DNA from: Salipiger mucosus DSM 16094
GTDB taxonomy: Bacteria > Pseudomonadota > Alphaproteobacteria > Rhodobacterales > Rhodobacteraceae
Reading direction: 5' to 3'
DNA length: 64,000 nucleotides
Assembly (NCBI RefSeq): GCF_000442255.1
Contig: NZ_KE557278.1
Span: 206,742-270,741 of the forward strand
Positions within the stretch are counted from its first letter, which is position 1. Each line of letters starts with the position of its first letter. The notes under the pieces are model-generated. The model was not told where the DNA came from. It ran no database searches and worked only from the letters and a program-made list of their open reading frames with translations. This document shows positions 54,106-63,618 of this stretch, one piece after another. A program made the translations under genes and the position numbers.

Positions 54106-54127
54106 GGGGCCGCCGCGCGGCGGCCCC
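54106..54127. terminator. palindromic hairpin between convergent genes
   Basis: A perfect GC palindrome of 22 bases with arms GGGGCCGCC / GGCGGCCCC lies between the saccharopine reductase and CoA-transferase stops. There is no clear U-tract, so it may act in both directions weakly. Confidence 0.5.
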
Positions 54128-54132
54128 CGCTT

Positions 54133-55254
54133 TCAGCCTTTGCCCAGCTTCGGAGAGGCGCGGTCGAGCACCAGCTCGGCGTCCGAGAAGCGGAAGGGCG
54201 AGCGCACGCCGGGCACGCCCTCGGGGGTGATCTGCAGCCCGCGGGCCTGCACCTGCGGGTCGGCCATGACCTCTTCGAGATCGTTGATCGGGCCCGCCGG
54301 GATGCCCTCGTCCTCGCAGCCCTGCAGCAGGGCCTCCTTGGTCCAGGTCTGCGTCGCCGCGCTCAGCCGTGCCGCGAGGCTGTCGCGGTTGGCGACCCGG
54401 TCGGCATTGGTCAGGTACTCGGGCGCCTCGGCCAGCGCGTCGAGCTTCAGCAGGCGGCAGAGACGGCGGTACTGCGCATCGTTGCCGGTGGCGATGATGA
54501 TGTATCCGTCGGCGCAGTCAAAGACCTGGTAGGGCGAAAGGTTGGGATGCAGGTTGCCCGTGCGCCCCGGTGCCGTGCCCGTGGCGAGGTAATTCATCGC
54601 CTGGTTGGCCGTGGCCGCGACGGCGCAGTCGAGCAGCGCCATGTCGAGGTGCTGGCCGCGCCCGGTGCGGTGGCGCTGGTGCAGCGCGGCGAGGATGCCC
54701 GAGACCGAGTAGAGCCCTGTGAAGAGATCGGTGATCGCCACACCGGCGCGCTGCGGCTGCCCCTCGGGGTTGCCGGTGATCGACATGAAGCCCGACATGC
54801 CCTGGATGATGTAGTCATAGCCGGCGCGGTGGGCATAGGGCCCGTCCTGCCCGAAGCCGGTGATCGAGCAGTAGATCAGCCCGGGGTTCACCTGCGCCAG
54901 CGAGGCGTAGTCGAGCCCGTATTTCGCCAGCCCGCCAACCTTGAAGTTCTCGATCAGGATATCGGCGCCGCGCACCATCTCGCGCACCTGCTCCTGCCCC
55001 TCGGGGGTCGCGATGTCGATCACGACCGAGTACTTGCCCCGGTTGCAGCAGTGGAAGTAGGCGGCCGAACGGTCGCCCTCGCGGTCGATGAAGGGCGGGC
55101 CCCACTGGCGCGTGTCGTCGCCGCGGTCCGCCTCGATCTTGGTGACTTCGGCGCCGAGGTCCGCAAGAACCTGGCCGGCCCAGGGGCCGGCCAGGATGCG
55201 TGCCAGTTCGACGACCTTGACGCCCTCGAGCGGGCCGCGCGGTGCAGCGCTCAT
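54133..55254 (-). CDS. CaiB/BaiF family (class III) CoA-transferase
   Basis: A 373-residue CoA-transferase. The conserved blocks are GVKVVELARILAGPWAGQVLADLGAEVTKIE at the start, SITGFGQDGPYAHRAGYD, and the catalytic Asp in HLDMALLDCAVAA. The substrate is unknown; relatives handle carnitine, oxalate, succinyl-CoA and others. The ATG overlaps the dsbA-like stop (ATGA). The nearby saccharopine pair makes a C6 dicarboxylate such as aminoadipate or glutarate conceivable, but that is only proximity, because these genes are convergent. Confidence 0.87.
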   Translation of the reverse strand: MSAAPRGPLEGVKVVELARILAGPWAGQVLADLGAEVTKIEADRGDDTRQWGPPFIDREGDRSAAYFHCCNRGKYSVVIDIATPEGQEQVREMVRGADILIENFKVGGLAKYGLDYASLAQVNPGLIYCSITGFGQDGPYAHRAGYDYIIQGMSGFMSITGNPEGQPQRAGVAITDLFTGLYSVSGILAALHQRHRTGRGQHLDMALLDCAVAATANQAMNYLATGTAPGRTGNLHPNLSPYQVFDCADGYIIIATGNDAQYRRLCRLLKLDALAEAPEYLTNADRVANRDSLAARLSAATQTWTKEALLQGCEDEGIPAGPINDLEEVMADPQVQARGLQITPEGVPGVRSPFRFSDAELVLDRASPKLGKG

Positions 55255-55934
55255 TCCGCTGCGGCGACGCGTTCGTCCAGGATCTCGGCGAATTCGTCGT
55301 AGGGCATGTTGGAGTAGAGTTCGCCGTCGATCATGAAGGAGGGCGTCGACTCGATGCCGTCCCGGGTGGCGTTCTCCTGGTACCATTCGACCAGTGTGCG
55401 CAGCTTCTCGCCGTCCTGCATGCAGGCGTCGAGTTTCTCCTGCCCGATGCCGGCCATGAGGCCGATCTTGCGCAGCCCGTCCGCGATGCCCGCCTCGCTG
55501 TCCTGGCGGACCCACTCGTTCTGCGTGGAGTAGATCATGTCGGCGATGCCGAAGTATTTCTCCTGCCCGCCGCAGCGCGCCACCAGCGAGGCCCACATGC
55601 CGTACTTGTCGAAGTAGACCTCGCGGTGAATGAACTTCACCTTGCCGGTCTCGATGTAGTTCTCCTCGATCTGCGGCATCACGTCGGTGGCGAAGCGGGC
55701 GCAGTGCGGGCAGGTGAAGGAGCCGTACTCGATCACCTCGACCGGCGCGTCGGCGTCGCCCATGACCATCTCGGTGACCTCGGCGGCGCTTTCCGAAGCC
55801 TCGGCCTCCTGGGCGCTGGCGGCCCCGGTCAGGGCGGTCCGCGCGCCGTCAGGCGCCGTGGCCTGCGTCAGGAGCGCGCCGCCACCGGCGGAGAAAACGG
55901 CCGCGAGCGCGGCGGTGGTCAGGAAACGTGTCAT
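55251..55934 (-). CDS. DsbA-family thiol:disulfide protein
   Basis: A 227-residue exported thioredoxin-fold protein. Its N-terminus (MTRFLTTAALAAVFSAGGGALL) is a signal peptide. The active site is Cys75-Pro-His-Cys78 in GSFTCPHCARFA, and the cis-Pro loop is ESTPSFMIDGELY. CPHC is typical of DsbA-type oxidases. It lies between dciA and the CoA-transferase. The dciA-mutY-dsbA neighbourhood recurs in this order of bacteria. Confidence 0.88.
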   Translation of the reverse strand: MTRFLTTAALAAVFSAGGGALLTQATAPDGARTALTGAASAQEAEASESAAEVTEMVMGDADAPVEVIEYGSFTCPHCARFATDVMPQIEENYIETGKVKFIHREVYFDKYGMWASLVARCGGQEKYFGIADMIYSTQNEWVRQDSEAGIADGLRKIGLMAGIGQEKLDACMQDGEKLRTLVEWYQENATRDGIESTPSFMIDGELYSNMPYDEFAEILDERVAAAE

Positions 55935-55966
55935 GCGGTGTCCTTCGTGTCTGCTCGGGCGAGGCG

Positions 55967-56473
55967 TCAGCCCCGCGCCTTGGTTATGACGTTCGCGGCC
56001 AGGCGTTCAAGGGCCGAGCGCAGGCCGTCGTCGGCCACGCCCTCGGCCACGTGATGCGCCTCGGCGGCGACCTCGGGTGCGGGCCGGGACGTTTTCTCGC
56101 GCTTCGGCGGGCCGCCGAAGGCGACCTGTCCCTCGGCAAAGCCGGTGGCCGCGGTCTGGGTGACGCGGATGCGTGCAATGGCGTTGTAGCCATAAACGGC
56201 GTTGACGCGCTGGCGCAGCGGCTCCTTCTGCATCTCGAGCATCGGGGCATTGGCGCCTGTCGTGAGCAGGGTCAGTGTGGCACCCATGCCGCCGCGGCCA
56301 TAGCTGATGTCGACCGGGCGCGAGATGGCGGCCATGTCCTCGCCCGCGATCTCGTCCCAGTGGGTCAGCAGCCGCGATTGGGCGAAGCCTCGGGATTCGC
56401 TGGCATTGCGGATGCGCGACTTGAGCAAGCCGCCCGTCTGCTTGAAGCCGTAGGTCGAACCCTTGTGGCGCAT
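55967..56473 (-). CDS. DUF721 / DciA-like protein
   Basis: A 168-residue protein with the DUF721 KH-like domain: GFAQSRLLTHWDEIAGEDMAA near residue 28, followed by ATLTLLTTGANAPMLEMQKEPLRQRVNAVYG. DciA loads the replicative helicase DnaB where DnaC/DnaI are absent, which is the likely role here, though not proved. The C-terminal 60 residues are Ala/Glu-rich and less conserved. It diverges from mutY. Confidence 0.8.
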   Translation of the reverse strand: MRHKGSTYGFKQTGGLLKSRIRNASESRGFAQSRLLTHWDEIAGEDMAAISRPVDISYGRGGMGATLTLLTTGANAPMLEMQKEPLRQRVNAVYGYNAIARIRVTQTAATGFAEGQVAFGGPPKREKTSRPAPEVAAEAHHVAEGVADDGLRSALERLAANVITKARG

Positions 56474-56551
56474 CGTCTTGAATCCCCCTGCTCGGCGCTA
56501 TTCTAGTGGGCGCACATGCGGGCGCCAGCCCGGAATCACAAGATCAAGGGA

Positions 56552-57607
56552 ATGTCAGCCTTGCGTGACGCGCCCCGCGCCGCCGAGCTTCTGGAATGGT
56601 ATGACCGACACGCGCGCGACCTGCCGTGGCGGATCGGTCCGCGTGCGCGGGCGGCCGGCCTGCGGCCCGACCCCTACCGCGTGTGGCTCTCCGAGATCAT
56701 GCTGCAGCAGACCACCGTGCCGGCGGTGAAGCCCTATTTCGAGGCCTTCACCGCACGCTGGCCCACCGTCGTCGACCTCGCGGCCGCCGAGGATGCCGAC
56801 GTCATGGCCGCCTGGGCGGGGCTCGGCTACTACGCGCGGGCGCGCAACCTGCTGAAATGCGCCCGCGTGGTGGCCGAAGAGCACGGCGGCGTCTTTCCCG
56901 CAAGCCACGAGGGCCTGCTGGCGCTGCCGGGGGTCGGCCCCTACACGGCTGGCGCGGTGGCGGCCATCGCCTTCGACATCCCGGCAACGGTCGTCGACGG
57001 CAACGTCGAGCGCGTCATGGCCCGGGTCCACGACGAGCATACGCCGCTGCCGCAGGCCAAGCCCGTGCTGACCGAGATGGCCGCCGCCCTGACGCCCGAC
57101 GCGCGGCCCGGCGACTACGCGCAGGCGGTCATGGACCTGGGCGCGACGATCTGCACGCCGCGCAACCCGGCCTGCGGGCTCTGCCCCTGGCGCGGTGCCT
57201 GCGCGGCCTGGGAGGCAGGCACCATGGCCGAGCTGCCGAAGAAGGCGCCGAAGAAACGCAAGCCGGTGCGCCACGGCATCGCCTACCTCGCGCGGCGGGT
57301 CGACGGGGCCTGGCTGCTGGAACGGCGGCCGGACAAGGGGCTGCTGGGGGGCATGCTCGGCTGGCCCGGCAGCGACTGGGGCGACGACCCGCAGGAGGCG
57401 CCGCCGATCCGCGCCGAGTGGAAGACCATCGAGGCAGAGGCCCGGCACACCTTCACGCACTTCCACCTGCGGCTGACCCTGCGCACGGCGCTGGTGCCCA
57501 TGGACCGCGCGCCCTGCCGCGGCGATTTCATCGAATCGTCCGATTTCCGCCCCGGCGATCTGCCAACGGTGATGCGCAAGGCCTTCGACCTTGCGCGCGG
57601 CGGCTGA
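56552..57607 (+). CDS. mutY: A/G-specific adenine glycosylase
   Basis: A 351-residue base-excision repair enzyme that removes adenine opposite 8-oxoguanine. The helix-hairpin-helix GPD domain has PYRVWLSEIMLQQTTVPAV, LPGVGPYTAGAVAAIAF and the catalytic Asp in VVDGNVERVMAR. The iron-sulfur cluster cysteines follow C-x6-C-x2-C-x5-C near residue 205. The C-terminal NUDIX-like domain is present (WLLERRPDKGLLGGM). AAGGG lies 4 bases before the ATG; a longer in-frame start would run into the dciA control region. Confidence 0.93.
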   Translation: MSALRDAPRAAELLEWYDRHARDLPWRIGPRARAAGLRPDPYRVWLSEIMLQQTTVPAVKPYFEAFTARWPTVVDLAAAEDADVMAAWAGLGYYARARNLLKCARVVAEEHGGVFPASHEGLLALPGVGPYTAGAVAAIAFDIPATVVDGNVERVMARVHDEHTPLPQAKPVLTEMAAALTPDARPGDYAQAVMDLGATICTPRNPACGLCPWRGACAAWEAGTMAELPKKAPKKRKPVRHGIAYLARRVDGAWLLERRPDKGLLGGMLGWPGSDWGDDPQEAPPIRAEWKTIEAEARHTFTHFHLRLTLRTALVPMDRAPCRGDFIESSDFRPGDLPTVMRKAFDLARGG

Positions 57608-57673
57608 CGGGCATCGTGCCACGGTGACGCGGGCCGCCCGCGCTGGCAGGATCGCGCGAAACGGAGCAGGCGC

Positions 57674-58816
57674 ATGATCGCACCCGAAAAACTGGCTCGC
57701 ATCACCTCGGCGATGCCCTTCTGGATGGTCTATGCCCTGCCGGTCCTGGTCTGGCTGGGCGCGGTGCAGGGCGGCTGGTGGGGCGTGCTGCCGCCGCTGG
57801 TGACATGGTATCTCTTCTCGGCGCTCGACGCGGCGCTGGGGCTCAACGAGGAGAATGCCGACCCGCAGACCGATCCGGCGGACCTGACCTGGTACCGGCT
57901 GGGCGTGATGCTCTGGGTTCCGGTGCAGTTCGCGACGCTCTTCTCGCTGATCTGGTACGTCGGGCGCGCCGATCACCTGGGCGGGTGGGAGCTGTTCGGC
58001 GTCTTCTTCGGCACGGGCGTGATGACCGGCACGGTGGGGATCGTCTATGCCCACGAGCTGCTGCACCAGCGCAACCGGCTCGAGCGGCGGCTGGGGGACT
58101 GGCTGCTGGCCATGGTGCTCTACGCGCATTTCCGCTCCGAGCACCTGCTGGTGCACCACGTCTGGGTCGGCACGCCGCGCGACCCGGTGACCGCGCGCTA
58201 CAACGAGGGGTTCCACCGCTACTACGCCCGCGTGCTGCGCGACTGCCCGGTCTCTGCCTTCCGCGCCGAGGCGGCGCTGCTCGCGCGGCGCGGGCTGCCC
58301 CGGTGGCACCGGCGCAACCCCTTCTGGACCTATGCGGTGCTGCAACTGGCGATGCTGGCGCTCGCGGCGGTTCTGGGCGGCTGGACCGGGCTGTTGTTCT
58401 TTGCGGTGCAGGCCGGGGTGGCGATCTGGCAGCTGGAACTCACGAACTACGTCGAGCACTACGCTCTGACCCGCCGGTACCTGGGGGAGGGGCGCTACGA
58501 GCACGTGAAGCCGCACCATTCGTGGAATGCCGCGCACCGGGCGACGAACTGGCTGCTCATCAACCTGCAGCGCCACTCGGACCATCACTACAAGCCCGAC
58601 CGGCGCTTTCCATTGCTGCAGACCTATTCCGAGCGCGAGGCGCCACAGCTGCCCTACGGCTATCCGGTCATGACCATGGCGGCCATGGTGCCGCCGCTCT
58701 GGCGGCGGATCATGAACCCCCGCGTGCGGGCCTGGCGGCGGGATCGCTACCCCGACATCGAGGACTGGACGCCCTACGACCGTGGCGCCACACCGCTGCC
58801 GCGCGGCGCCGCCTGA
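57674..58816 (+). CDS. alkB: alkane 1-monooxygenase
   Basis: A 380-residue membrane diiron hydroxylase of the AlkB family. All the histidine motifs are intact: HELLHQ at 127, HFRSEHLLVHH at 152, NYVEHYAL near 257 and HSDHHYKPDRRFPLLQ at 301. Around six transmembrane helices are seen. It oxidises medium-chain alkanes to primary alcohols using rubredoxin and rubredoxin reductase, neither of which is nearby, so electron donors must be encoded elsewhere. Three hairpins follow its stop codon. Confidence 0.93.
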   Translation: MIAPEKLARITSAMPFWMVYALPVLVWLGAVQGGWWGVLPPLVTWYLFSALDAALGLNEENADPQTDPADLTWYRLGVMLWVPVQFATLFSLIWYVGRADHLGGWELFGVFFGTGVMTGTVGIVYAHELLHQRNRLERRLGDWLLAMVLYAHFRSEHLLVHHVWVGTPRDPVTARYNEGFHRYYARVLRDCPVSAFRAEAALLARRGLPRWHRRNPFWTYAVLQLAMLALAAVLGGWTGLLFFAVQAGVAIWQLELTNYVEHYALTRRYLGEGRYEHVKPHHSWNAAHRATNWLLINLQRHSDHHYKPDRRFPLLQTYSEREAPQLPYGYPVMTMAAMVPPLWRRIMNPRVRAWRRDRYPDIEDWTPYDRGATPLPRGAA

Positions 58817-58848
58817 GCGGTTTCGGATCGGCCCTGCCGGTCCGACCG

Positions 58849-58867
58849 GCGCGGCCTTCGGCCGCGC
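58849..58867 (+). terminator. hairpin after alkB
   Basis: An 8-base-pair stem (GCGCGGCC / GGCCGCGC) with loop TTC. It is followed directly by the two hairpins of repeat copy E, so the alkB 3' end carries three hairpins in a row. Confidence 0.6.
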
Positions 58868-58870
58868 TTC

Positions 58871-58935
58871 AAGGGGCTGCGCCCCTCTTGCCCCTGCGGG
58901 GCAATTCACCTGCGCGTATTTGGACCAAGAAGAAG
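58871..58935 (+). repeat. dispersed two-hairpin intergenic repeat, copy E (changed second stem)
   Basis: First hairpin AGGGGC-TGC-GCCCCT, second hairpin TTGCCCC-TGC-GGGGCAA, then GTATTTGGACCAAGAAGAAG. The second stem differs completely in sequence from the GTCGCGGC stem of copies A to D but pairs perfectly. It sits between alkB and cdd. Confidence 0.8.
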
Positions 58936-59031
58936 CATGGGCGCGGTGCCTGCGACGTTGCGCAAAGCGCTCTTGAAACCGGGGGGCGGCTTGGCGACAT
59001 TGGGGCTCCATTCGGTTGCCGGAGGACCCCC

Positions 59032-59424
59032 ATGACCCTGGAGCATGCCGCGCGCGCGGTGCGCGAGAACGCCTACGCCCCCTATTCGCGGTTCAAGGTG
59101 GGGGCGGCGCTGCGCGCGCCCTCGGGCACGATCTATGCCGGGTGCAACGTCGAGAACGTGGCCTACCCCGAGGGCACCTGCGCCGAGGCGGGGGCCATCG
59201 CGGCCATGGTGGCCGCCGGCGAGACGGAGATCGAGGAGGCCTACGTCATCGCGGATGCCGCGCACCCGGTGCCGCCCTGCGGCGGCTGCCGGCAGAAGCT
59301 GGCAGAATTCGCGCGCGGGGAGGCCAAGGTGACGCTGGCCACCATCGACGGCGCGACGCTGGAGACCACGGTCGAGGCGCTTTTGCCCGGTGCCTTCGGC
59401 GACGTCCACATGGACCGCGCCTGA
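59032..59424 (+). CDS. cdd: cytidine deaminase
   Basis: A 130-residue zinc enzyme that deaminates cytidine and deoxycytidine. The zinc site is CAEAGAI (Cys and catalytic Glu) and PPCGGCRQ (two Cys). This is the short homotetramer type. GGAGGACCCCC precedes the ATG. It starts the salvage operon, and its stop overlaps the deoA start (TGATG). Confidence 0.95.
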   Translation: MTLEHAARAVRENAYAPYSRFKVGAALRAPSGTIYAGCNVENVAYPEGTCAEAGAIAAMVAAGETEIEEAYVIADAAHPVPPCGGCRQKLAEFARGEAKVTLATIDGATLETTVEALLPGAFGDVHMDRA

Positions 59425-60713
59425 TGGATGCACGGACGGTGATCGCGGCGCTGCGCCGGGGCGAGGCGCCGGGCGTCGAGGCCATGCGCTGGTTCGCGGC
59501 CGGGCTGGCCGACGGCACGGTGAGCGACGCGCAGGCCGGGGCCTTTGCCATGGGCGTCTGTCTGCGGGGCCTCGGCGAGGAGGAGCGCGTGGCGCTCACG
59601 CTGGCGATGCGCGATTCGGGGCATGTCATGCGCTGGGATCTCGACGGGCCGGTGCTGGACAAGCATTCCACGGGCGGCGTGGGCGACTGCGTGAGCCTCG
59701 TGCTGGCGCCGGCGCTGGCGGCCTGCGGTGCCTACGTGCCGATGATCTCGGGGCGCGGGCTGGGCCATACCGGCGGCACGCTCGACAAGCTGGATGCGAT
59801 CCCGGGCTATGTCGTGGAACCCGATGCCGCGCGTTTCGATCGAGTGATCCGCGAGGCGGGCTGCGCCATCGTCTCGGCCTCGGCCGAGATCGCGCCGGCG
59901 GACCGGCGGCTCTATGCCGTGCGCGATGTCACCGCGACGGTCGAAAGCCTCGACCTCATCTGCGCCTCGATCCTCTCCAAGAAGCTGGCTGCCGGCCTCG
60001 ACGGCCTCGTGCTGGACGTCAAGCTGGGCTCGGGCGCCTTCATGAAGACCGCCTCCGAGGCGCGGGCGGTGGCCGAGGCGCTGGTCTCGACCGCGCGGGC
60101 GGCGGGGTGTCCGACCACGGCCTTCGTCACCGACATGAACCAGCCCGTCGCCCCGGCAATGGGCAACGCACTGGAGGTGCAGAGCGCCATGGAGGTGCTG
60201 ACCGGCCTGGCCGAGGGGCCGCTGCTGGAGCTGGCCGTGGCGCTGGGCGGTGCCGCACTGGAGGGCGCGGGCGTGAGCGGGGCCGAGGCGAAGCTGCGAG
60301 AGGCCATCGCCTCGGGCGCCGCGGCCGAGCGCATGGGGCGCATGGTGAGCGGGCTGGGCGGGCCTTCGGACTTCGTCGAGAGCTGGTCGCGCTACCTGCC
60401 CGAGGCGACGGTGATCCGCGAGGTGCCCGCGCCGGCGGCGGGCCAAGTGGCGGCGATCGACGGCGAGGCACTGGGGCTCGCGGTGGTGCGGCTGGGCGGC
60501 GGCCGCACCGTGCAGACCGACATGATCGACCCGGCGGTGGGCCTGTCGGAGGTGGTGCGGCTGGGCGAGCGCGTCGAGCGCGGGCAGGTGCTGGCCCGCG
60601 TCCATGCCGCGCGCGAGGACCAGGCCGACGCCGCCGCGCAGGTGGTGCAGCAGGCCATAACGCTGGGCCGCGCGCCCGAGGTCGGCCCGCTGGTGCGGGA
60701 GCGCATCGGATGA
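59424..60713 (+). CDS. deoA: thymidine phosphorylase
   Basis: A 429-residue nucleoside phosphorylase that splits thymidine into thymine and 2-deoxyribose 1-phosphate. Key motifs are DKHSTGGVGDCVSLVLAP near residue 80, MISGRGLGHTGGTLDKLD, and the substrate site GLDGLVLDVKLGSGAFMKT. The C-terminal domain is complete. It overlaps cdd by one base and deoB by four, so the deoxyribose 1-phosphate it makes goes to the next enzyme. Confidence 0.95.
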   Translation: MDARTVIAALRRGEAPGVEAMRWFAAGLADGTVSDAQAGAFAMGVCLRGLGEEERVALTLAMRDSGHVMRWDLDGPVLDKHSTGGVGDCVSLVLAPALAACGAYVPMISGRGLGHTGGTLDKLDAIPGYVVEPDAARFDRVIREAGCAIVSASAEIAPADRRLYAVRDVTATVESLDLICASILSKKLAAGLDGLVLDVKLGSGAFMKTASEARAVAEALVSTARAAGCPTTAFVTDMNQPVAPAMGNALEVQSAMEVLTGLAEGPLLELAVALGGAALEGAGVSGAEAKLREAIASGAAAERMGRMVSGLGGPSDFVESWSRYLPEATVIREVPAPAAGQVAAIDGEALGLAVVRLGGGRTVQTDMIDPAVGLSEVVRLGERVERGQVLARVHAAREDQADAAAQVVQQAITLGRAPEVGPLVRERIG

Positions 60714-61915
60714 GGGCGTTCCTTGTCGTGATGGATTCCGTCGGCATCGGCGGCGCGCCGGATGCCGGGGCCTTCTTCAACGACGGCACGCCGGACACCG
60801 GCGCGAACACCCTTGGTCACATCGCGCAGGCCTGCGCGCGGGGCGAGGCCGACGAGGGCCGCAGCGGGCCGCTGCGCCTGCCGGTCATGGACCGCCTCGG
60901 GCTGGGCGCGGCGCTGCGGTTGGCGAGCGGGATCGAGGCGCCGGGACTGGGAGCGGCACCCGAGGGTCTTTGGGGCGCGGCAAGCGAGGTCTCGAAGGGC
61001 AAGGACACGCCATCCGGGCACTGGGAACTGGCGGGCCTGCCGGTGCCCTGGGACTGGCACTACTTCCCCGACACGCAGCCCGCCTTTCCGCAAACGCTGA
61101 CGGACCGCGTCTGCGAGCTCGCGGGCACCGAGGGCACGCTGGCCAATTGCCATGGCTCGGGCACGGTGATGCTCGAACGCTTCGGGGCCGAGCACCTGCG
61201 GACCGGCTGGCCCATCTGCTACACCTCGGCCGACAGCGTGTTCCAGATCGCGGCGCACGAGGAGAGCTTCGGGCTCGACCGGCTGCTGGAGCTCTGCGCG
61301 CGGATCGCGCCGACGCTGCACGAGATGAAGGTCGGGCGCGTGATCGCCAGGCCCTTCGTGGGCGAGCCGGGGGCCTTCCGGCGCACCGGAAACCGGCACG
61401 ACTATGCCATCCGCCCGCCGGAGCCGGTGCTCACCAACTGGGTGCAGGATGCCGGGGGGCGGGTGCACGCGGTGGGCAAGATCGGCGACATCTTCTCGAT
61501 GGAGGGCATCGACGAGGTGCACAAGGGCGACGATGCCACGCTGATGGAGCACATGGGCCGGTTGGTGGACACCGCCGGGGACGGCTCGCTCACCTTCGCG
61601 AATTTCGTGGAGTTCGACAGCCTTTACGGGCACCGCCGCGACGTGGCGGGCTATGCCCGGGCGCTGGAATGGTTCGACGCGGGGCTGGGCGCCTTGCTGC
61701 CGCGCCTGCGCGATGACGACATTCTGGTCCTGACCGCCGATCACGGCAACGATCCGACCTGGGCCGGCACCGACCACACGCGCGAACGCGTGCCGGTGCT
61801 GGTCGCCGGCCGTGGCGCGGGCGCGCTCGGGCAGCTCGCCTTTGCCGACGTGGGCGCCAGCGTGGCGGCGCATCTGGGTGCGAGATCGACGGGTCCGGGG
61901 AGGTCCTTCCTGTGA
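60710..61915 (+). CDS. deoB: phosphopentomutase
   Basis: A 401-residue alkaline-phosphatase-superfamily mutase that interconverts ribose or deoxyribose 1- and 5-phosphates. Metal ligands are in FLVVMDSVGIGGAPDA at the start (Asp), VEFDSLYGHRRDVAGY and LTADHGNDPTWAGTDHTRE. Length is normal. ATGA overlap with deoA. Aldolase DeoC, which would finish the pathway, is not in this window. Confidence 0.95.
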   Translation: MRAFLVVMDSVGIGGAPDAGAFFNDGTPDTGANTLGHIAQACARGEADEGRSGPLRLPVMDRLGLGAALRLASGIEAPGLGAAPEGLWGAASEVSKGKDTPSGHWELAGLPVPWDWHYFPDTQPAFPQTLTDRVCELAGTEGTLANCHGSGTVMLERFGAEHLRTGWPICYTSADSVFQIAAHEESFGLDRLLELCARIAPTLHEMKVGRVIARPFVGEPGAFRRTGNRHDYAIRPPEPVLTNWVQDAGGRVHAVGKIGDIFSMEGIDEVHKGDDATLMEHMGRLVDTAGDGSLTFANFVEFDSLYGHRRDVAGYARALEWFDAGLGALLPRLRDDDILVLTADHGNDPTWAGTDHTRERVPVLVAGRGAGALGQLAFADVGASVAAHLGARSTGPGRSFL

Positions 61916-62919
61916 TGGATGAAGAGCAAATCGCGGCGATCCGGGCGCTGCCCAAGGTCGAGCTGCACCTGCACCTGGAGGGCGCGGCGCCGCCCGATTT
62001 CATCCGCCGGCTCGCGCGGGAAAAATCGGTGCGGGTGGACCATATCTTCCGGCCCGACGGCTCCTACGACTACGGCGATTTCGTGCACTTCCTGACGGTC
62101 TACGAGGCCGCGACCTCGGTTCTGAAATCGCCCGAGGACTACGCCCGCCTGACCCGGGCCGTGCTCGAGGAAAGCGCGGCAAGCGGCGTGATCTACACCG
62201 AGAGCTTCCTGTCGCCCGATTTCTGCGGCGGCGGCGACCTGGGCGCCTGGCGCGAGTACCTTGCCGCCATCCGCGAGGCGGCCGATGAGGCCGAGCGCGA
62301 TCTTGGCATCACCATGCGCGGCATCGTCACCTGTATCCGGCATTTCGGCCCCGACCGCGCGAAACGCGCGGCCCTCTGCGCCGCCGAGACGGCGGGCGAC
62401 TGGCTGACGGGCTTCGGCATGGCGGGCGACGAGAACCGCGGCCACCAGAAGGACTTCGCCTGGTCCTTCGACATGGCGCGGGAGGCCGAGCTGAACCTCA
62501 CCACCCATGCCGGGGAATGGCGCGGCGCGCGCGAGGTCCGCGAGGCGGTCCGCGACCTGCGGGTCGCGCGCATCGGCCACGGCGTGCGCGCCATCGAGGA
62601 TCCGGAGGTTGTGGATATCCTTGTGGAGAAGGGGATTGTCCTCGAGGTCTGCCCCGGGTCCAACGTGACGCTCGGGGTCTACCCGAGGATCGCCGCGCAT
62701 CCCGTCGATAAACTGCGCCGGAAGGGCGTGAAACTCACCATTTCGACCGACGACCCGCCATTCTTCCACACCAGCATGGCCGATGAATACGAAGCGCTTG
62801 CGCACGCCTTCGGCTGGACCGAAGAGGTGTTCGAGGATATCGCCGTCACCGCCGCCGAGGCCGCGTTCTGCGACGAGGCCACCCGCGCGGGGATCAGAAA
62901 GAGACTGGAGCGCCCATGA
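61915..62919 (+). CDS. add: adenosine deaminase
   Basis: A 334-residue zinc amidohydrolase that converts adenosine to inosine. The family motifs are [19 protein letters not shown] at the start, the His in [22 protein letters not shown] and [12 protein letters not shown]. The ATG is used (TGATG overlap with deoB); a GTG one codon earlier is possible. Related enzymes act on adenine, but the block [13 protein letters not shown] fits Add. It overlaps upp by 4 bases. Confidence 0.9.
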   Translation: MDEEQIAAIRALPKVELHLHLEGAAPPDFIRRLAREKSVRVDHIFRPDGSYDYGDFVHFLTVYEAATSVLKSPEDYARLTRAVLEESAASGVIYTESFLSPDFCGGGDLGAWREYLAAIREAADEAERDLGITMRGIVTCIRHFGPDRAKRAALCAAETAGDWLTGFGMAGDENRGHQKDFAWSFDMAREAELNLTTHAGEWRGAREVREAVRDLRVARIGHGVRAIEDPEVVDILVEKGIVLEVCPGSNVTLGVYPRIAAHPVDKLRRKGVKLTISTDDPPFFHTSMADEYEALAHAFGWTEEVFEDIAVTAAEAAFCDEATRAGIRKRLERP

Positions 62920-63548
62920 CCGAGCACCTGACCGTCGTCGACCACCCGCTGGTGCAGCACAAGCTGACGCTGATGCGGGAGAAGCATACCTCGACCGCCT
63001 CCTTCCGCCAGCTGCTGCGCGAGATCAGCCACCTGCTGGCCTACGAGGTCACCCATCATCTGCCGACCGGCACCAAGCGGATCGAGACGCCGCTGCAGGA
63101 AATGGACGCGCCGGTGATCGAGGGCAAGAAACTGGTGCTGGTCTCGATCCTGCGGGCGGGCAACGGCCTGCTCGACGGCATCCTCGAGCTGGTGCCGGCC
63201 GCCCGCGTGGGCTTTGTCGGTCTCTACCGCGACGAGGAAACGCTGCAGCCGGTGCAATACTACTTCAAGGTGCCGCAGCACCTCGAGGACCGGCTGGTGA
63301 TCGTGGTCGACCCGATGCTCGCGACCGGCAATTCCTCGGCCGCGGCGATCGACCTGCTCAAGCAGGCGGGCGCGCGCGACATCCGCTTCCTCTGCCTGCT
63401 GGCGGCGCCCGAGGGCGTGGCCCGCATGAAGGAGGCGCACCCCGACGTGCCCGTTGTCACGGCGGCCGTGGACGAGTGCCTGAACGAGAAGGGTTACATC
63501 GTTCCGGGCCTAGGGGATGCGGGCGACCGCATGTACGGCACTAAATGA
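62916..63548 (+). CDS. upp: uracil phosphoribosyltransferase
   Basis: A 210-residue enzyme that makes UMP from uracil and PRPP. The PRPP loop [17 protein letters not shown] lies near residue 130, with [14 protein letters not shown] earlier and [12 protein letters not shown] at the C-terminus. It is the last gene of the cdd-deoA-deoB-add-upp operon; uracil and pentose phosphates from the upstream steps are recovered here. Length is normal. Confidence 0.95.
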   Translation: MTEHLTVVDHPLVQHKLTLMREKHTSTASFRQLLREISHLLAYEVTHHLPTGTKRIETPLQEMDAPVIEGKKLVLVSILRAGNGLLDGILELVPAARVGFVGLYRDEETLQPVQYYFKVPQHLEDRLVIVVDPMLATGNSSAAAIDLLKQAGARDIRFLCLLAAPEGVARMKEAHPDVPVVTAAVDECLNEKGYIVPGLGDAGDRMYGTK

Positions 63549-63618
63549 GCCGACAGGGCGCTTTACAGTGCCCGAGCTCCTGTTGCATGCTCGCCTCCGT
63601 GTATCTGTGGGGGCGGAC

